A stretch of DNA of 64,000 nt from Actinomadura rupiterrae (lineage in GTDB: Bacteria > Actinomycetota > Actinomycetes > Streptosporangiales > Streptosporangiaceae): assembly GCF_024172125.1 (NCBI RefSeq), contig NZ_JAMZEA010000004.1, positions 558,001 to 622,000 of the forward strand. The letters run 5' to 3'. The notes under the pieces were generated by a model. That model saw nothing but the letters and a program-made list of their open reading frames with translations, did not search any database and had not been told where the DNA came from. The position numbers and the translations under genes are program-made. This document shows positions 32,020 to 40,453 of the stretch, piece after piece (the first letter of the stretch is position 1; every line of letters starts with the position of its first letter).

Positions 32020-33375
32020 TCAGGCTTCGGTGGCCGGCTTGTCCGGGCCGGTCAGGGACGGGGCCGCGCCGTTGACCGGCGCGGGCGCCTGCCCGTTCGC
32101 GGACGGGACGCCCGCGGCGCCCGAGAGCAGGTTGCGGGCCAGGCCGAGCCCGGCGCCGCCGAGGGTGAGGGCCTTGGCGAGCATGTCCTCGATGCCGTCC
32201 GCGCCGTTCAGGACGACCATGTTGTCCACGTTGCCGAAGACGCCCGCGCCCGCCTCGACGATCTCCGGCCAGCGCTCGGCGAGCTGCTGGGCGATGACCG
32301 CCTCGGTGTTCTCCGACAGGGCCTGGGCGCGCGCCTTGATGGCGTCCGCCTCCGCGAGGCCCTTGTTGCGGATCGCCCCCGCCTGCGCCTCACCGAGGAT
32401 GCGCGTGGCCTCCGCCTCGCGCTGCGCCTTCAGCTGCGTCTCGGTCGCGGCCGCCTGGGCGTGCGCGACGCGCTCCTCGCGCTCGGCCTCGGCGAGCTTG
32501 ACCCGCTCGTACGCGCGCGCGTCGGCGGGCTTGCGGACCTGGCTCTCCAGCAGCTTCTCGGTGCGCTCGGCCTCCAGCTCGGCGTTGCGGGTCTCCTTCT
32601 CGATGACCTCCTGCTTCGCCTGCTGCTCGGCCTGCTTCACCTGGCCCTCGTACTCGGCCTTCTTGATCTCGGTGTCGCGGATCACGGCCGCGTTCTGCCG
32701 GGCGGCCTCCTGCTCGCGCTCGGTGGCCTCGCGGTCCCGCTCGGCCTCGGCGATGCGGGCGGCGGACGCGACGGCCGCGGCGTGCGGGCGGCCCAGGTTG
32801 GTGATGTAGCCGGTGGCGTCCTCGATCTCCTGGATCTGCAGCGAGTCCACGACGAAGCCGAGCTTGCTCATCTCGTCGGCGGCCGACAGCCGGGTCTCGC
32901 TGGTGAGGCGCTCGCGGTTGAGGATCAGGTCCTCGACGGTGAGGCCGCCGATGATCGAGCGCAGGTGGCCGGTGAACAGCTCGTGGATCGCGCCGTCCAT
33001 CGACTTCTGCTGGTCCAGGAAGCGCCGGGACGCGTTGGCGATGGACACCAGGTCGTCCCCGACCTTGTAGATCACCACACCCTTGACCTGCACCGGGATG
33101 CCCTGCTGGGTGACGCAGTGCACCTCCAGGGTGGCGCTGCGGATGTCCAGCCGCAGCCGCCGCGCGACCTGGAACCCGGGCATCACCAGGGTGCCCTTGC
33201 CCGTGACGATCTTGAACCCGAGGCTGTCCAGCCCGGGGACCGCCTTGGACCGCGCGCCCAGGCCCGAGATGATCAGGGCCTCGTTGGGCTCGGCGACCCG
33301 CCAGATCATCTTGAACAGGACGATGAGCACGATGACGGCGACGACGACCGCTATCGCCACGATGAGCACTGGCAT
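32020..33375 (-). CDS. Flotillin / SPFH-domain membrane protein
   Basis: 451 aa from ATG 33375 (ggaggag site). One N-terminal membrane anchor (VLIVAIAVVVAVIVLIVLF), an SPFH/band 7 domain (about residues 35-210: EALIISGLG, VMPGFQVARRLRLDIRSATLEVHCVTQQGIPVQVKGVVIYKVGDD) and a long Ala/Glu coiled coil (about 210-370, EAERDREATEREQEAARQ). A Gly/Pro-rich C-terminus follows. Organises membrane microdomains. A NfeD-type OB protein gene lies just upstream on the same strand, the standard partner. Confidence 0.94.
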   Translation of the reverse strand: MPVLIVAIAVVVAVIVLIVLFKMIWRVAEPNEALIISGLGARSKAVPGLDSLGFKIVTGKGTLVMPGFQVARRLRLDIRSATLEVHCVTQQGIPVQVKGVVIYKVGDDLVSIANASRRFLDQQKSMDGAIHELFTGHLRSIIGGLTVEDLILNRERLTSETRLSAADEMSKLGFVVDSLQIQEIEDATGYITNLGRPHAAAVASAARIAEAERDREATEREQEAARQNAAVIRDTEIKKAEYEGQVKQAEQQAKQEVIEKETRNAELEAERTEKLLESQVRKPADARAYERVKLAEAEREERVAHAQAAATETQLKAQREAEATRILGEAQAGAIRNKGLAEADAIKARAQALSENTEAVIAQQLAERWPEIVEAGAGVFGNVDNMVVLNGADGIEDMLAKALTLGGAGLGLARNLLSGAAGVPSANGQAPAPVNGAAPSLTGPDKPATEA

Positions 33376-33532
33376 CCGCTCCTCCAACCGACCCGGCCGC
33401 GAGGGCCGGGGCAGCGACACCGCCGGGGAGCCTTTTCGTCCGGTTTCCGGCGTCGCTGACCACTAGACGGCGAGCGTCCCCGAACGGTTCCCGGGAAGCG
33501 GGCCGACCTCCCGAACGTCCGCATCCGGCCGG

Positions 33533-33751
33533 TCAGATGATGGCGCGGGCCACGTAGACGGTGCGGGGTGCGTGGTACTCGACGACGACCACGATCTCGC
33601 CGACGCCGATCTCCTCGTTCGGATCGACCGGATGGGCGTAGAAGGCCTCCGCGCCGCCGCGCACCGGGATCATGACCTCGCCGACGAGCCTCGGACCGAT
33701 CCGTCCGGTGACCCGCCCCTCCTTGCCGATCAAGCGCCGCTCCCCGTCCAC
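33533..33751 (-). CDS. NfeD-like OB-fold protein, no membrane part
   Basis: 72 aa from GTG 33751. LIGKEGRVTGRIGPRLVGEVMIPVRGGAEAFYAHPVDPNEEIGVGEIVVVVEYHAPRTVYV matches the C-terminal OB fold of NfeD proteins, which assist flotillins. The usual membrane helices of NfeD are missing: upstream codons run into an unsupported Arg/Pro-rich frame. The flotillin gene starts 157 bp further along on the same strand. Confidence is limited by a weak ribosome site. Confidence 0.7.
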   Translation of the reverse strand: MDGERRLIGKEGRVTGRIGPRLVGEVMIPVRGGAEAFYAHPVDPNEEIGVGEIVVVVEYHAPRTVYVARAII

Positions 33752-33860
33752 CCGCGTTCCGCCCGCCGCCGGCCGGCGACGGCACGCCTGCACGCTATCC
33801 GGCGGCCGGACACGCCGGATAGTGCCGGACGCGAAGGCGGATGACGACGGCGGCGGCTGG

Positions 33861-34586
33861 TCAGGGGAGGTAGTGCTCGGCGCGGTCGTAGGCCTGGCGG
33901 GCCAGCTGCTCGACCTCGTCGCGGGTGGCGTTCGGGCCGAACAGGCTGACCGTGGCGACGCAGTGGCGGCCGCGCAGGACGACGTACCAGGCCTTGGTGT
34001 TGGAGTTGCCGCTGACCGTGCTGACGCCGACCGTGCGCGAGCCCTTGCCGATGGCGCCGCCGGGGATCTCGGTGACGCGGTGCTCGGACCACTGCGTCCC
34101 GACGCGGGTGCGGAAGGCCATGCAGTCGGCCGGGACGCGCAGGGCGAGCTGGCGCTGCGCCGCCTCGTCCGGCATGCCCATGAGCGTCTCGGTGACGACC
34201 TGGCCGTCACCGCGGTTGAAGCTGGTCAGCGCGGCGGGCACGGTCTTGTCGACGGTGGCGTGCGCGCCCGCGGCGTTCGCGCAGCGCGGCTTGTCGAGGG
34301 TGACCTGCCGCTGGAGCTGGCTGAAGTTCTGTATGCCCTTGAGCGAGCCGTACTCCCCCGAATCCGGCTCGCCGACGCGCTGGTAGCCGGTGATGTCGGT
34401 GAGCAGGGCCTGCTTGAGCTGGTCGGACGTGTAGCCGGTCAGCGCGAGGGCGGCGCGCCCGTTCGCGCCCGTCCCCGCGGAGCCGCCTCCGCCGCCGCAG
34501 CCCGCCAGGCCGACCGCGGCGACGGCGGCCAGCGCCGTGGCGGCGAAGCGGCGCGGCGCGCGTCCGGACGGGTTGCGAGAGGACAT
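33861..34586 (-). CDS. Secreted lipoprotein, hypothetical
   Basis: 241 aa. Signal peptide with lipobox GLAGCGGGG (Cys near residue 30). The mature part is about 200 residues: LTGYTSDQLKQALLTDITGYQRVGEPDSGEYGSLKGIQNFSQLQRQ, four or more cysteines, and a C-terminal KAWYVVLRGRHCVATVSLFGP strand set. Similar actinomycete proteins are annotated only as hypothetical lipoproteins. The topology suggests a ligand- or wall-binding domain outside the cell. Confidence 0.85.
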   Translation of the reverse strand: MSSRNPSGRAPRRFAATALAAVAAVGLAGCGGGGGSAGTGANGRAALALTGYTSDQLKQALLTDITGYQRVGEPDSGEYGSLKGIQNFSQLQRQVTLDKPRCANAAGAHATVDKTVPAALTSFNRGDGQVVTETLMGMPDEAAQRQLALRVPADCMAFRTRVGTQWSEHRVTEIPGGAIGKGSRTVGVSTVSGNSNTKAWYVVLRGRHCVATVSLFGPNATRDEVEQLARQAYDRAEHYLP

Positions 34587-34732
34587 GTCCGCGACCTTAC
34601 GGGGCGTCCGGGCCGTAACCGCGCGGACGACACGCCATCGGACGAGACGGCCCGGACCCGCGCTTTCAGATCACCTCGCGGCGGGTAGATCCACTACCGA
34701 CCGCGACCATTTCGTCACCATAAGGACAGGGG

Positions 34733-34924
34733 ATGTCGAGGACGCTGCCGAGGATCCTGGTTCCGCCGCTCCTGCTGGCGGTCGTCCTCTTCGGGCCCGT
34801 CGCGTGCCGGAACACCCCGAAGGACGGCGCCGCCCCGGGCTCGTCCACGAGCTCGGCCCCGTCCCCGACCTCGGCTCCGTCCACCGGCTCGGCTCCCTCC
34901 CCGACCTCGGCTCCGTCGCCCTGA
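34733..34924 (+). CDS. Small lipoprotein with Ser/Pro/Thr tail
   Basis: 63 aa; ATG 34733 preceded by an aggacagggg site. Hydrophobic signal LVPPLLLAVVLFGPVACRN ends in a lipobox cysteine. The rest is SAPSPTSAP-type repeat (about 35 residues) with no globular domain. It may be a surface stalk or a degenerate remnant. It ends 9 bp before the convergent PlsC gene. Confidence 0.6.
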   Translation: MSRTLPRILVPPLLLAVVLFGPVACRNTPKDGAAPGSSTSSAPSPTSAPSTGSAPSPTSAPSP

Positions 34925-34933
34925 ACCGGCGTC

Positions 34934-35626
34934 CTACTGCATCTCGGAGTGGTCGTTGTAGGCGCCGGCGTAGTCCTGGCCGGATAGCTTCTGGATGTGC
35001 TCGACGATCTCGTCCGTGATGAGGCGGCGCGCCTTGGCGGGCGGCAGGTCGCGGTAGTGCGAGAAGTCAAGGGGCTCGCCGATGCGGACGGTCGGCCGGG
35101 GCCCGAGGAAGCGCGGCATCGGCGCGCCGATCGGCTGGATCTTCTCGGTGCCGGCCAGGCCCACCGGCAGGACGCGCGCGCCGGACTCCAGCACCAGCCA
35201 GCCGATGCCGGTGCGTCCGCGGTAGAGGCGTCCGTCGCGGGAGCGGGTGCCCTCCGGGTAGATCGCGAACGCGCCGCTGTTCTCCAGGATCTCGACGGCC
35301 TGCTCCAGCGCGCCCATCGCCGAGCGCCGCGCCCCGCGCCGCACGGGGACGTGGCCGAGCGTGGTGAGGAACCACTTCACGAACCGGCCCTTGAGGCCCT
35401 TGCCCTCGAAGTAGTCGGCCTTGGCGATGTAGGTGACCGGGCGCGGGACGGCGAGCGGGATGACGAAGCTGTCGATGAAGGACAGGTGGTTGCTGGCGAC
35501 GATGAGCGGCCCGTACTTCGGGACGTTCTCCGCACCCTCGATACGCGGCCGGAAGAGCAGACGCAGGATCGGCGCGACGATTCGCGTCATGAACGTGTAG
35601 AACACCCGGCCTCCAGAATTCGGCAT
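34934..35626 (-). CDS. 1-acyl-glycerol-3-phosphate acyltransferase (PlsC family)
   Basis: 230 aa from ATG 35626 (no strong ribosome site; MTRIVAP downstream is an alternative). The H-x4-D acyltransferase motif NHLSFID, FLTTLGHVPVRRGARRS and YPEGTRSRDG, with VLPVGLAGTEKIQP, are typical of PlsC. An N-terminal amphipathic or membrane segment (FMTRIVAPILRLLFR) tethers it to the membrane. It esterifies lysophosphatidate to phosphatidate. The 356 bp upstream of the start (35627-35982) has no gene. Confidence 0.92.
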   Translation of the reverse strand: MPNSGGRVFYTFMTRIVAPILRLLFRPRIEGAENVPKYGPLIVASNHLSFIDSFVIPLAVPRPVTYIAKADYFEGKGLKGRFVKWFLTTLGHVPVRRGARRSAMGALEQAVEILENSGAFAIYPEGTRSRDGRLYRGRTGIGWLVLESGARVLPVGLAGTEKIQPIGAPMPRFLGPRPTVRIGEPLDFSHYRDLPPAKARRLITDEIVEHIQKLSGQDYAGAYNDHSEMQ

Positions 35627-35897
35627 CGCAACTGTAACGCCGGGGCCGTTCCCGGCACGCCGCGGTGCACTTCCCGGACGCCGGGCGGACGCCCCGACGG
35701 ACGCCACAGCCGCAGGTCAGCGTACCGACGTTGCCCGAATTCCGGTAATTCATCCGAGGCCGTAGGCTACCTTTCAGTAGGTTTCTGGTGAGTAGGTTTC
35801 GGGTTCCGGCCGGGCCGCGGATAACGCGAATAGCGGCGATACCACAGGATGGACGGGCGTCCCATCCGACCCCCATTCAAGGCCCGCGCGAACGCGG

Positions 35898-35941
35898 ACG
35901 GACCCGCCCGGTCCCGGGTGCGCGGGATCGGACGGGTCCGT
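35898..35941 (-). terminator. Stem-loop downstream of phoA
   Basis: Inverted repeat acggacccg (35898-35906) and cgggtccgt (35933-35941), with more partially complementary sequence inside. It lies about 40 bp past the phoA stop on the minus strand and is likely its terminator. Confidence 0.55.
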
Positions 35942-35982
35942 GGGAACCGGCCCCGTAAGGCCGTCGGCACAGGCGGCGTCGC

Positions 35983-37350
35983 CTAGTGGCGGACGCCGAG
36001 GGCTCGGGTGAGGGTGCCGAACAGGTCGGTCTGGTTGGTCACGCCGACCACGTTCGCGGCCTGCGGGCCCTGGGCGGCGATGCGCACCTGGGTGCCGGTG
36101 TGCTCCTGCGACTCGCCGGCCGGGTTGGTGGCGTAGTTGATCTTCATCGGGGCGCCCTCGTCGGTGACCAGGGTCGCGGTCTGGCCGGGGGACTTGGCGT
36201 CCAGCGGGATGATCTGGCTGGTGTGGCCGTGGTCGGCGGTGGTCACCACGAGCGTGTCGGGGTGCTGCCGGGCGTAGTCCATGGCCAGCTTGACGGCCTT
36301 GTCGAACTCGACCGTCTCGCCGATCTGGCCGCACGGGTCGGCGGCGTGGTCGCGCTTGTCGATCGAGGCGCCCTCGATCTGCAGGAAGAAGCCCTTGCGC
36401 GAGCGGCGGGTCTGGTCGTCCAGCACGGACAGCGCCTTGGACGCCATCTGGGTCAGGTGCGGGCCGCTGAACTGGGCGTTCGGGGCGCAGCGGGACGGCT
36501 CGGTGCCGCCGGTCTTGGCGCCGGGGCCGGTCCACTCCTGCGGCATGTTGCCGTCGGAGAACAGGCCCAGCAGGCGGCCGTCGCGGCCGGGACGCGCGCC
36601 CTGCAGGCCGTTCACGTCCGTGACGACGTCGTAGCCGGACGCCTTGGCCTGGTCGATGACCGTCTTGCCCTGGAACTGGCCGGCCTTGACGGTCTGCGCG
36701 AAGCGGGCCTTGCCGCCGCCCAGGTACACGTCCGCGCCGGTCCCGATCTCCTGCTCGGCGATCGAGCCCGCGCCGCCGTTCTCCTTGGCGTTCGTCGGGC
36801 AGTTCTTCATGTCCGCCGGGCCCTGGCAGCCGCGGTCGGTCACGTGCGAGGCGAGGACGGCCGGGGTGGCGTCGGTCAGCTCGGCGGTCGTGACGTCGCC
36901 CGTCCGGTAGCCGGCGCGCTTGGCCAGCTCCAGCACGGTCTGCTGCGGCTTGCCGTCCGGCGTGACCGAGATGGCGCCGTTGTAGGTCTTGTGGCCGGTC
37001 GCCCAGCCGGAGCCGGACGCCGCCGAGTCGGTGACGTAGTCGGGCAGGCTCGGGTTCGCCTTCTGCAGCGCGTAGGTGGTGTACGCGCCGGTCAGGGGCA
37101 GCCGGTCCATGTTCAGGCGGCCGTTGGCGCCCTTGCTGTAGTTGCGGGCGATGGTGATCTCCGAGTCGCCCATGCCGTCGCCGATCAGCAGGATGACGTT
37201 GCGGGCCTTGCCGCCGTGGATCGCGTGCCGGACGTCGGACGTCCGGTCGCCGTTCCAGGCGTTCGCGGCGCCGGACGCCACGACGGTCGTCGCGGCGCCC
37301 GCGGCGAGCGTGATCGCGGCGATGCGCCGCAGTTTCCCAGCCGAAGACAT
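35983..37350 (-). CDS. phoA: Alkaline phosphatase PhoA
   Basis: 455 aa from ATG 37350, chosen over an upstream TTG because ggggagg sits 8 nt before it. Sec/Tat-like signal with cleavage after AANA. Alkaline phosphatase motifs: NVILLIGDGMGDSEI (metal ligand Asp), the nucleophile in DYVTDSAASGSGWATGHKT, IEGASIDKRDHAADP and TTADHGHTSQI. It hydrolyses phosphate monoesters outside the cell and is typically induced by phosphate limitation. An array of four 11-bp repeats resembling a PHO box lies just upstream. Confidence 0.96.
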   Translation of the reverse strand: MSSAGKLRRIAAITLAAGAATTVVASGAANAWNGDRTSDVRHAIHGGKARNVILLIGDGMGDSEITIARNYSKGANGRLNMDRLPLTGAYTTYALQKANPSLPDYVTDSAASGSGWATGHKTYNGAISVTPDGKPQQTVLELAKRAGYRTGDVTTAELTDATPAVLASHVTDRGCQGPADMKNCPTNAKENGGAGSIAEQEIGTGADVYLGGGKARFAQTVKAGQFQGKTVIDQAKASGYDVVTDVNGLQGARPGRDGRLLGLFSDGNMPQEWTGPGAKTGGTEPSRCAPNAQFSGPHLTQMASKALSVLDDQTRRSRKGFFLQIEGASIDKRDHAADPCGQIGETVEFDKAVKLAMDYARQHPDTLVVTTADHGHTSQIIPLDAKSPGQTATLVTDEGAPMKINYATNPAGESQEHTGTQVRIAAQGPQAANVVGVTNQTDLFGTLTRALGVRH

Positions 37351-37403
37351 CGGCTGACCTCCCCTTGGTTTCAAACAGTCGAAGCGGGGGTAATGCGATC
37401 AGC

Positions 37404-37447
37404 CGCAGGTGAGCGAAACGCCCGTTTCAGATGGACGGCACGTGAAC
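37404..37447 (-). promoter_or_regulatory. PHO-box-like array of four 11-bp units
   Basis: Read on the minus strand, the 44 bp splits into GTTCACGTGCC, GTCCATCTGAA, ACGGGCGTTTC and GCTCACCTGCG. Units 1, 2 and 4 match the PhoP direct-repeat heptamer GTTCACC at 6, 5 and 6 of 7 positions, with the right 11-bp period. The array lies 54 bp upstream of the phoA start, a natural place for PhoP activation. The rest of 37351-37655 has no gene. Confidence 0.65.
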
Positions 37448-37655
37448 GATCAAGGGACCGCAACACCGGTTACGGCCTCCGGACCGGCCACAACGCGGCC
37501 CGACCCATTCCCGCGATCCGCTTGGAAAGCCTCCGGCGGTGCGGGATTCTGGGATTCCCGATCGTGCTCGGCCGGAACCGGGCGTGGGGCGCGTTACACC
37601 GGCCGCGCGGACCGGGATGGCCGCTGCTCTCGTCAGGAGGGGTGGGGGGACGAGC

Positions 37656-37997
37656 ATGGACTTCGACGTGAACCTGATGCGCCATGACCGCTGCACGCTG
37701 GTGCGCGTCCAGGGCGAGATCGACGTGGTGACCCGTCCCGCGTTGGAGAAGACGCTGACCGACGTCATCGACATAGGCCAGCCGCTGGTGGTGGACATGC
37801 GGCACGTCACGTTCTGCGACTCCAGCGGCCTGAACGCGGTCGTCGGCGCGAACCGCCGCGCGTCCGAGCGCGCGATCGGGTTCGCCCTGGTGGCGCTGCC
37901 ACCGCGGGTCCGCCGCGTGTTCAGGATCACGGGTGTGGACCAGTACATCCCGATCTACGACACGCTCCGGGAGGCCACCGACGCCGTCAGCACCTGA
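37656..37997 (+). CDS. STAS-domain anti-sigma factor antagonist
   Basis: 113 aa from ATG 37656 (aggagg site). STAS fold: LMRHDRCTLVRVQGEIDVVTRPALEKTLTDVI, GQPLVVDMRHVTFCDSSGLNAVVGANRRASE. The DSSGL segment (residues 55-59) contains the phosphorylatable serine that controls binding to an anti-sigma kinase. No RsbW-type kinase lies nearby, so its partner is elsewhere. Divergent from phoA, convergent with the PknG operon end (21 bp). Confidence 0.92.
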   Translation: MDFDVNLMRHDRCTLVRVQGEIDVVTRPALEKTLTDVIDIGQPLVVDMRHVTFCDSSGLNAVVGANRRASERAIGFALVALPPRVRRVFRITGVDQYIPIYDTLREATDAVST

Positions 37998-38018
37998 CCC
38001 GCCTGGCCTGCCCCCCCT

Positions 38019-38933
38019 TCAGGAGCAGCCCTCGAACTGGGGGACGCTGTCGCCGAGCCGGGCGCCGGTGTCGGCGAACCAGTGGTTCAGGTAGGACCGT
38101 GCCGAGCCGTCCTGGTACATCCGGGTGAGGATGCGGTTGACCGCCTCGCAGCCCGCCAGGTCGCCCTTGCGCAGGCCGATGCCGTACTTCTCGTCCGTGA
38201 AGGGCGCGCCGATCAGGTGCACCTCCGGATGCCCGGCCGCGAAGCCCGCCAGGATCAGGTCGTCGGTGGAGAACGCCTCCAGCTTGCCGCCGGTCAGCAG
38301 CGGCATGCATTCGCTGTACTTGTCCACGTCCACCCGGACGGCCGGGATGCTGCGCTCGTCGGTGATCCGCTTCCAGGAGTTGGAGCCCTTCACCGCGCAG
38401 ATCGTCTTCCCCGCCAGGTCGTGGACGCTCCTGATCGCCGTGTCGTTCGAGCGCACCATCGTGTCCTGGTGCGCGACGTAGTACGGCCCGGCGAAGGTGA
38501 TCTGCGTCTTGCGCGCCTGGGTGATCGAGTAGGTCGCGACGACCATGTCCACCGTGCCGTCCTTGAGGACCTTCTCCCGGACGGACGACGGCGTGGTCTT
38601 GAACGTGATCCGGGACGGCGGGACGCCGAGCCGCTTCGCCACGTACGTCGCTACGTCCACGTCGAAGCCCTGGTAGCGGCCGTTGACGAGCTGGCCGAGG
38701 CCGGGCTGGTCGCCCTTGACGCCGATGGTGAGCGAGTGCCGGTGCAGGATCGAGTGCGGCTCGGCCGAGCTCAGCGCGCATCCCCCGAGCACCAGCGGAG
38801 CGCCCGCCAGCACCGCGAGCCCCGCCGCCCGCGCAACCCGTGCCCGCGCCGCCTGCGCCGCCCGTGCCCGCGCCGCCTGCGGCCGCGCAGCCCGCGCCTG
38901 CGCCCGCCTGCCCCGCCGAGGGTTGAACGGCAT
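38019..38933 (-). CDS. GlnH-like amino-acid-binding lipoprotein, end of PknG operon
   Basis: 304 aa from ATG 38933. Long Ala/Arg-rich N-terminus, then signal anchor and lipobox LVLGGCALSS. Periplasmic-binding-protein family 3 domain: HSLTIGVKGDQPGLGQLVNGRYQGFDVDVATYVAKRLGV, TVDMVVATYSITQARKTQITFAGPYYVAHQDTMV, LAGKTICAVKGSNS, KYGIGLRKGD. In mycobacteria GlnH binds Asp, Glu, Asn or Gln outside the cell and signals through GlnX to PknG. Here it is the last gene, 2 bp after a GlnX-like membrane protein, without ABC permease or ATPase genes nearby, consistent with sensing instead of transport. Confidence 0.9.
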   Translation of the reverse strand: MPFNPRRGRRAQARAARPQAARARAAQAARARVARAAGLAVLAGAPLVLGGCALSSAEPHSILHRHSLTIGVKGDQPGLGQLVNGRYQGFDVDVATYVAKRLGVPPSRITFKTTPSSVREKVLKDGTVDMVVATYSITQARKTQITFAGPYYVAHQDTMVRSNDTAIRSVHDLAGKTICAVKGSNSWKRITDERSIPAVRVDVDKYSECMPLLTGGKLEAFSTDDLILAGFAAGHPEVHLIGAPFTDEKYGIGLRKGDLAGCEAVNRILTRMYQDGSARSYLNHWFADTGARLGDSVPQFEGCS

Positions 38934-38935
38934 CG

Positions 38936-40453
38936 TCAGATCCTTCCGAACTCGGCGAGCCGGGGGCGGACGCCCACCAGCACCAGGACCGCGATCACGA
39001 CGGCGGCTACCGGCGGGATGACCTTCCAGCCGGACAGCCCGCCGTCCGCGTCGCGGATCGCGCGGTCGAACGCGGCGCTGTGCGTGTTCGCGAGGGAGCG
39101 CATCGCCTCGTCGTAGGCGTCGAAGTCGCGGATCGCGGACGACCCGCGTCCCATCCGGAAGCCGATGGCGCGGTTGCGGTCCCCGGACTGGACGAACTGC
39201 CGCATCGTCCGGTCGTTGTCCAGGACGGCCGCGTACGCGCGCAGGACGCGGGCGAGCGCGTCGCTCTCGGCGCCCTTGCGGGCCTGGCGCGCCTCGTCCC
39301 CGAGCAGGCCGAGGAACGCCGACCGGTCGCCCGGGTGGTAGGTCGTCGCGGCCTTCCCGGCGAGCGCGTAGTACGTCTTCAGGTTCGCGGGCTGGCTGCG
39401 CGGGTCGACCCACAGGATCGCGGAGACCTTGTCGAGGTAGTTCTGCTCGTAGGTGTCGGCGCGTCCGGGGTCGAGGAGGTAGCGGGACTCGTCCGCGAAC
39501 GAGCTGTGGCTGATCGCGCGCACGCGGGACAGGGTGAGGACGGAGTCGAACCCGTCCCGTTTGGCGCGCAGGAGGTGTCCGGCCTGCGCGTTGAGGACGC
39601 CGACGCCGACCGCGACCAGGATGATCGTGGCGGCCGTCGCGAGCGCGAGGCCGGGGTTCAGCAGCCGCCGGAACTCGCGCGCCATCGCCAGCTGCCCGGC
39701 CGCCAGGACGACCAGGACGACCAGGCCCGCCGCGAGCACCCAGTACCGGCCGTCCAGGACGCTCGTCCGCTTCTCCTGGTAGGACTGCCGGACGGTCGCG
39801 CCGCTGTCCAGCGTCAGGTTGTACGCCTTCGGCAGCAGCTCCAGCTTCATCAGGTCCGACGCCTGCCGGTAGGTGTCGATCACGGGCTGCGGCAGCTCGC
39901 CCGCCGGGTGCTGCGCCTGCTCGTTCAGCGTCAGCGCCTGGCCGACGAGCCGCTGGTACTGGCCAAGCCCGTCGATGACCTCCTGGACGGTCTGCCTGCG
40001 GTCCTGGTCCTTGCCGGCGAGCTGCGCGGCCTGGACGGCGGCGCTCCCCGCGTCCGAACGGGCCCGCTCGTACCGCCGCATCGACTCCTCGAAGCCGATG
40101 CCGAGCGACTTCTCGCGTCCGATCAGCAGGATGTCGGCGATCTGCGCGTCCATGTCGCTGAGCGCGAAGTACAGGTTGCCGGTAGCGACGACCTGCGGGC
40201 CCGCGTCGTGCCCGATGGTCTGCACGCCCTGCCTGGCGTCCTGGATGGAGAGCGTCAGGGCCAGCGCGAGCGCCGCTATGGCGAGCACGGCGAGCGCCGT
40301 CCAGCCCCGGATCCGGCCCGGGACGGTCTTCAGCCACCGCCCGCGCACGAGGGTGACCAGGCGTCCGCGCTGCCGCTCCAGCGGCCTCGCGGACCGCTTG
40401 GCCGGGGCCGCGGCCGTGGACGGGACGGCCGGTTGCCGTGTCGGCGTCGTCAT
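38936..40453 (-). CDS. GlnX-like membrane sensor protein
   Basis: 505 aa from ATG 40453. Four hydrophobic segments: about residues 55-72, two adjacent ones near 232-255 and 272-292, and one near 480-498. The two extracytoplasmic stretches are helical, four-helix-bundle-like (AEDDL-type heptads such as YFALSDMDAQIADILLIGREKSLG). The C-terminus is short and basic. It has no kinase or DNA-binding domain. Position and shape match GlnX (Rv0412c type), which relays GlnH binding to the PknG kinase. Overlaps the FHA gene by 4 bp and precedes the GlnH-like gene by 2 bp. Confidence 0.82.
   Translation of the reverse strand: MTTPTRQPAVPSTAAAPAKRSARPLERQRGRLVTLVRGRWLKTVPGRIRGWTALAVLAIAALALALTLSIQDARQGVQTIGHDAGPQVVATGNLYFALSDMDAQIADILLIGREKSLGIGFEESMRRYERARSDAGSAAVQAAQLAGKDQDRRQTVQEVIDGLGQYQRLVGQALTLNEQAQHPAGELPQPVIDTYRQASDLMKLELLPKAYNLTLDSGATVRQSYQEKRTSVLDGRYWVLAAGLVVLVVLAAGQLAMAREFRRLLNPGLALATAATIILVAVGVGVLNAQAGHLLRAKRDGFDSVLTLSRVRAISHSSFADESRYLLDPGRADTYEQNYLDKVSAILWVDPRSQPANLKTYYALAGKAATTYHPGDRSAFLGLLGDEARQARKGAESDALARVLRAYAAVLDNDRTMRQFVQSGDRNRAIGFRMGRGSSAIRDFDAYDEAMRSLANTHSAAFDRAIRDADGGLSGWKVIPPVAAVVIAVLVLVGVRPRLAEFGRI

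Noticed and set aside
38019..38933. Part of a glutamine ABC importer
   Set aside because: No permease or ATPase gene beside it; gene order matches the GlnX/PknG sensing type.
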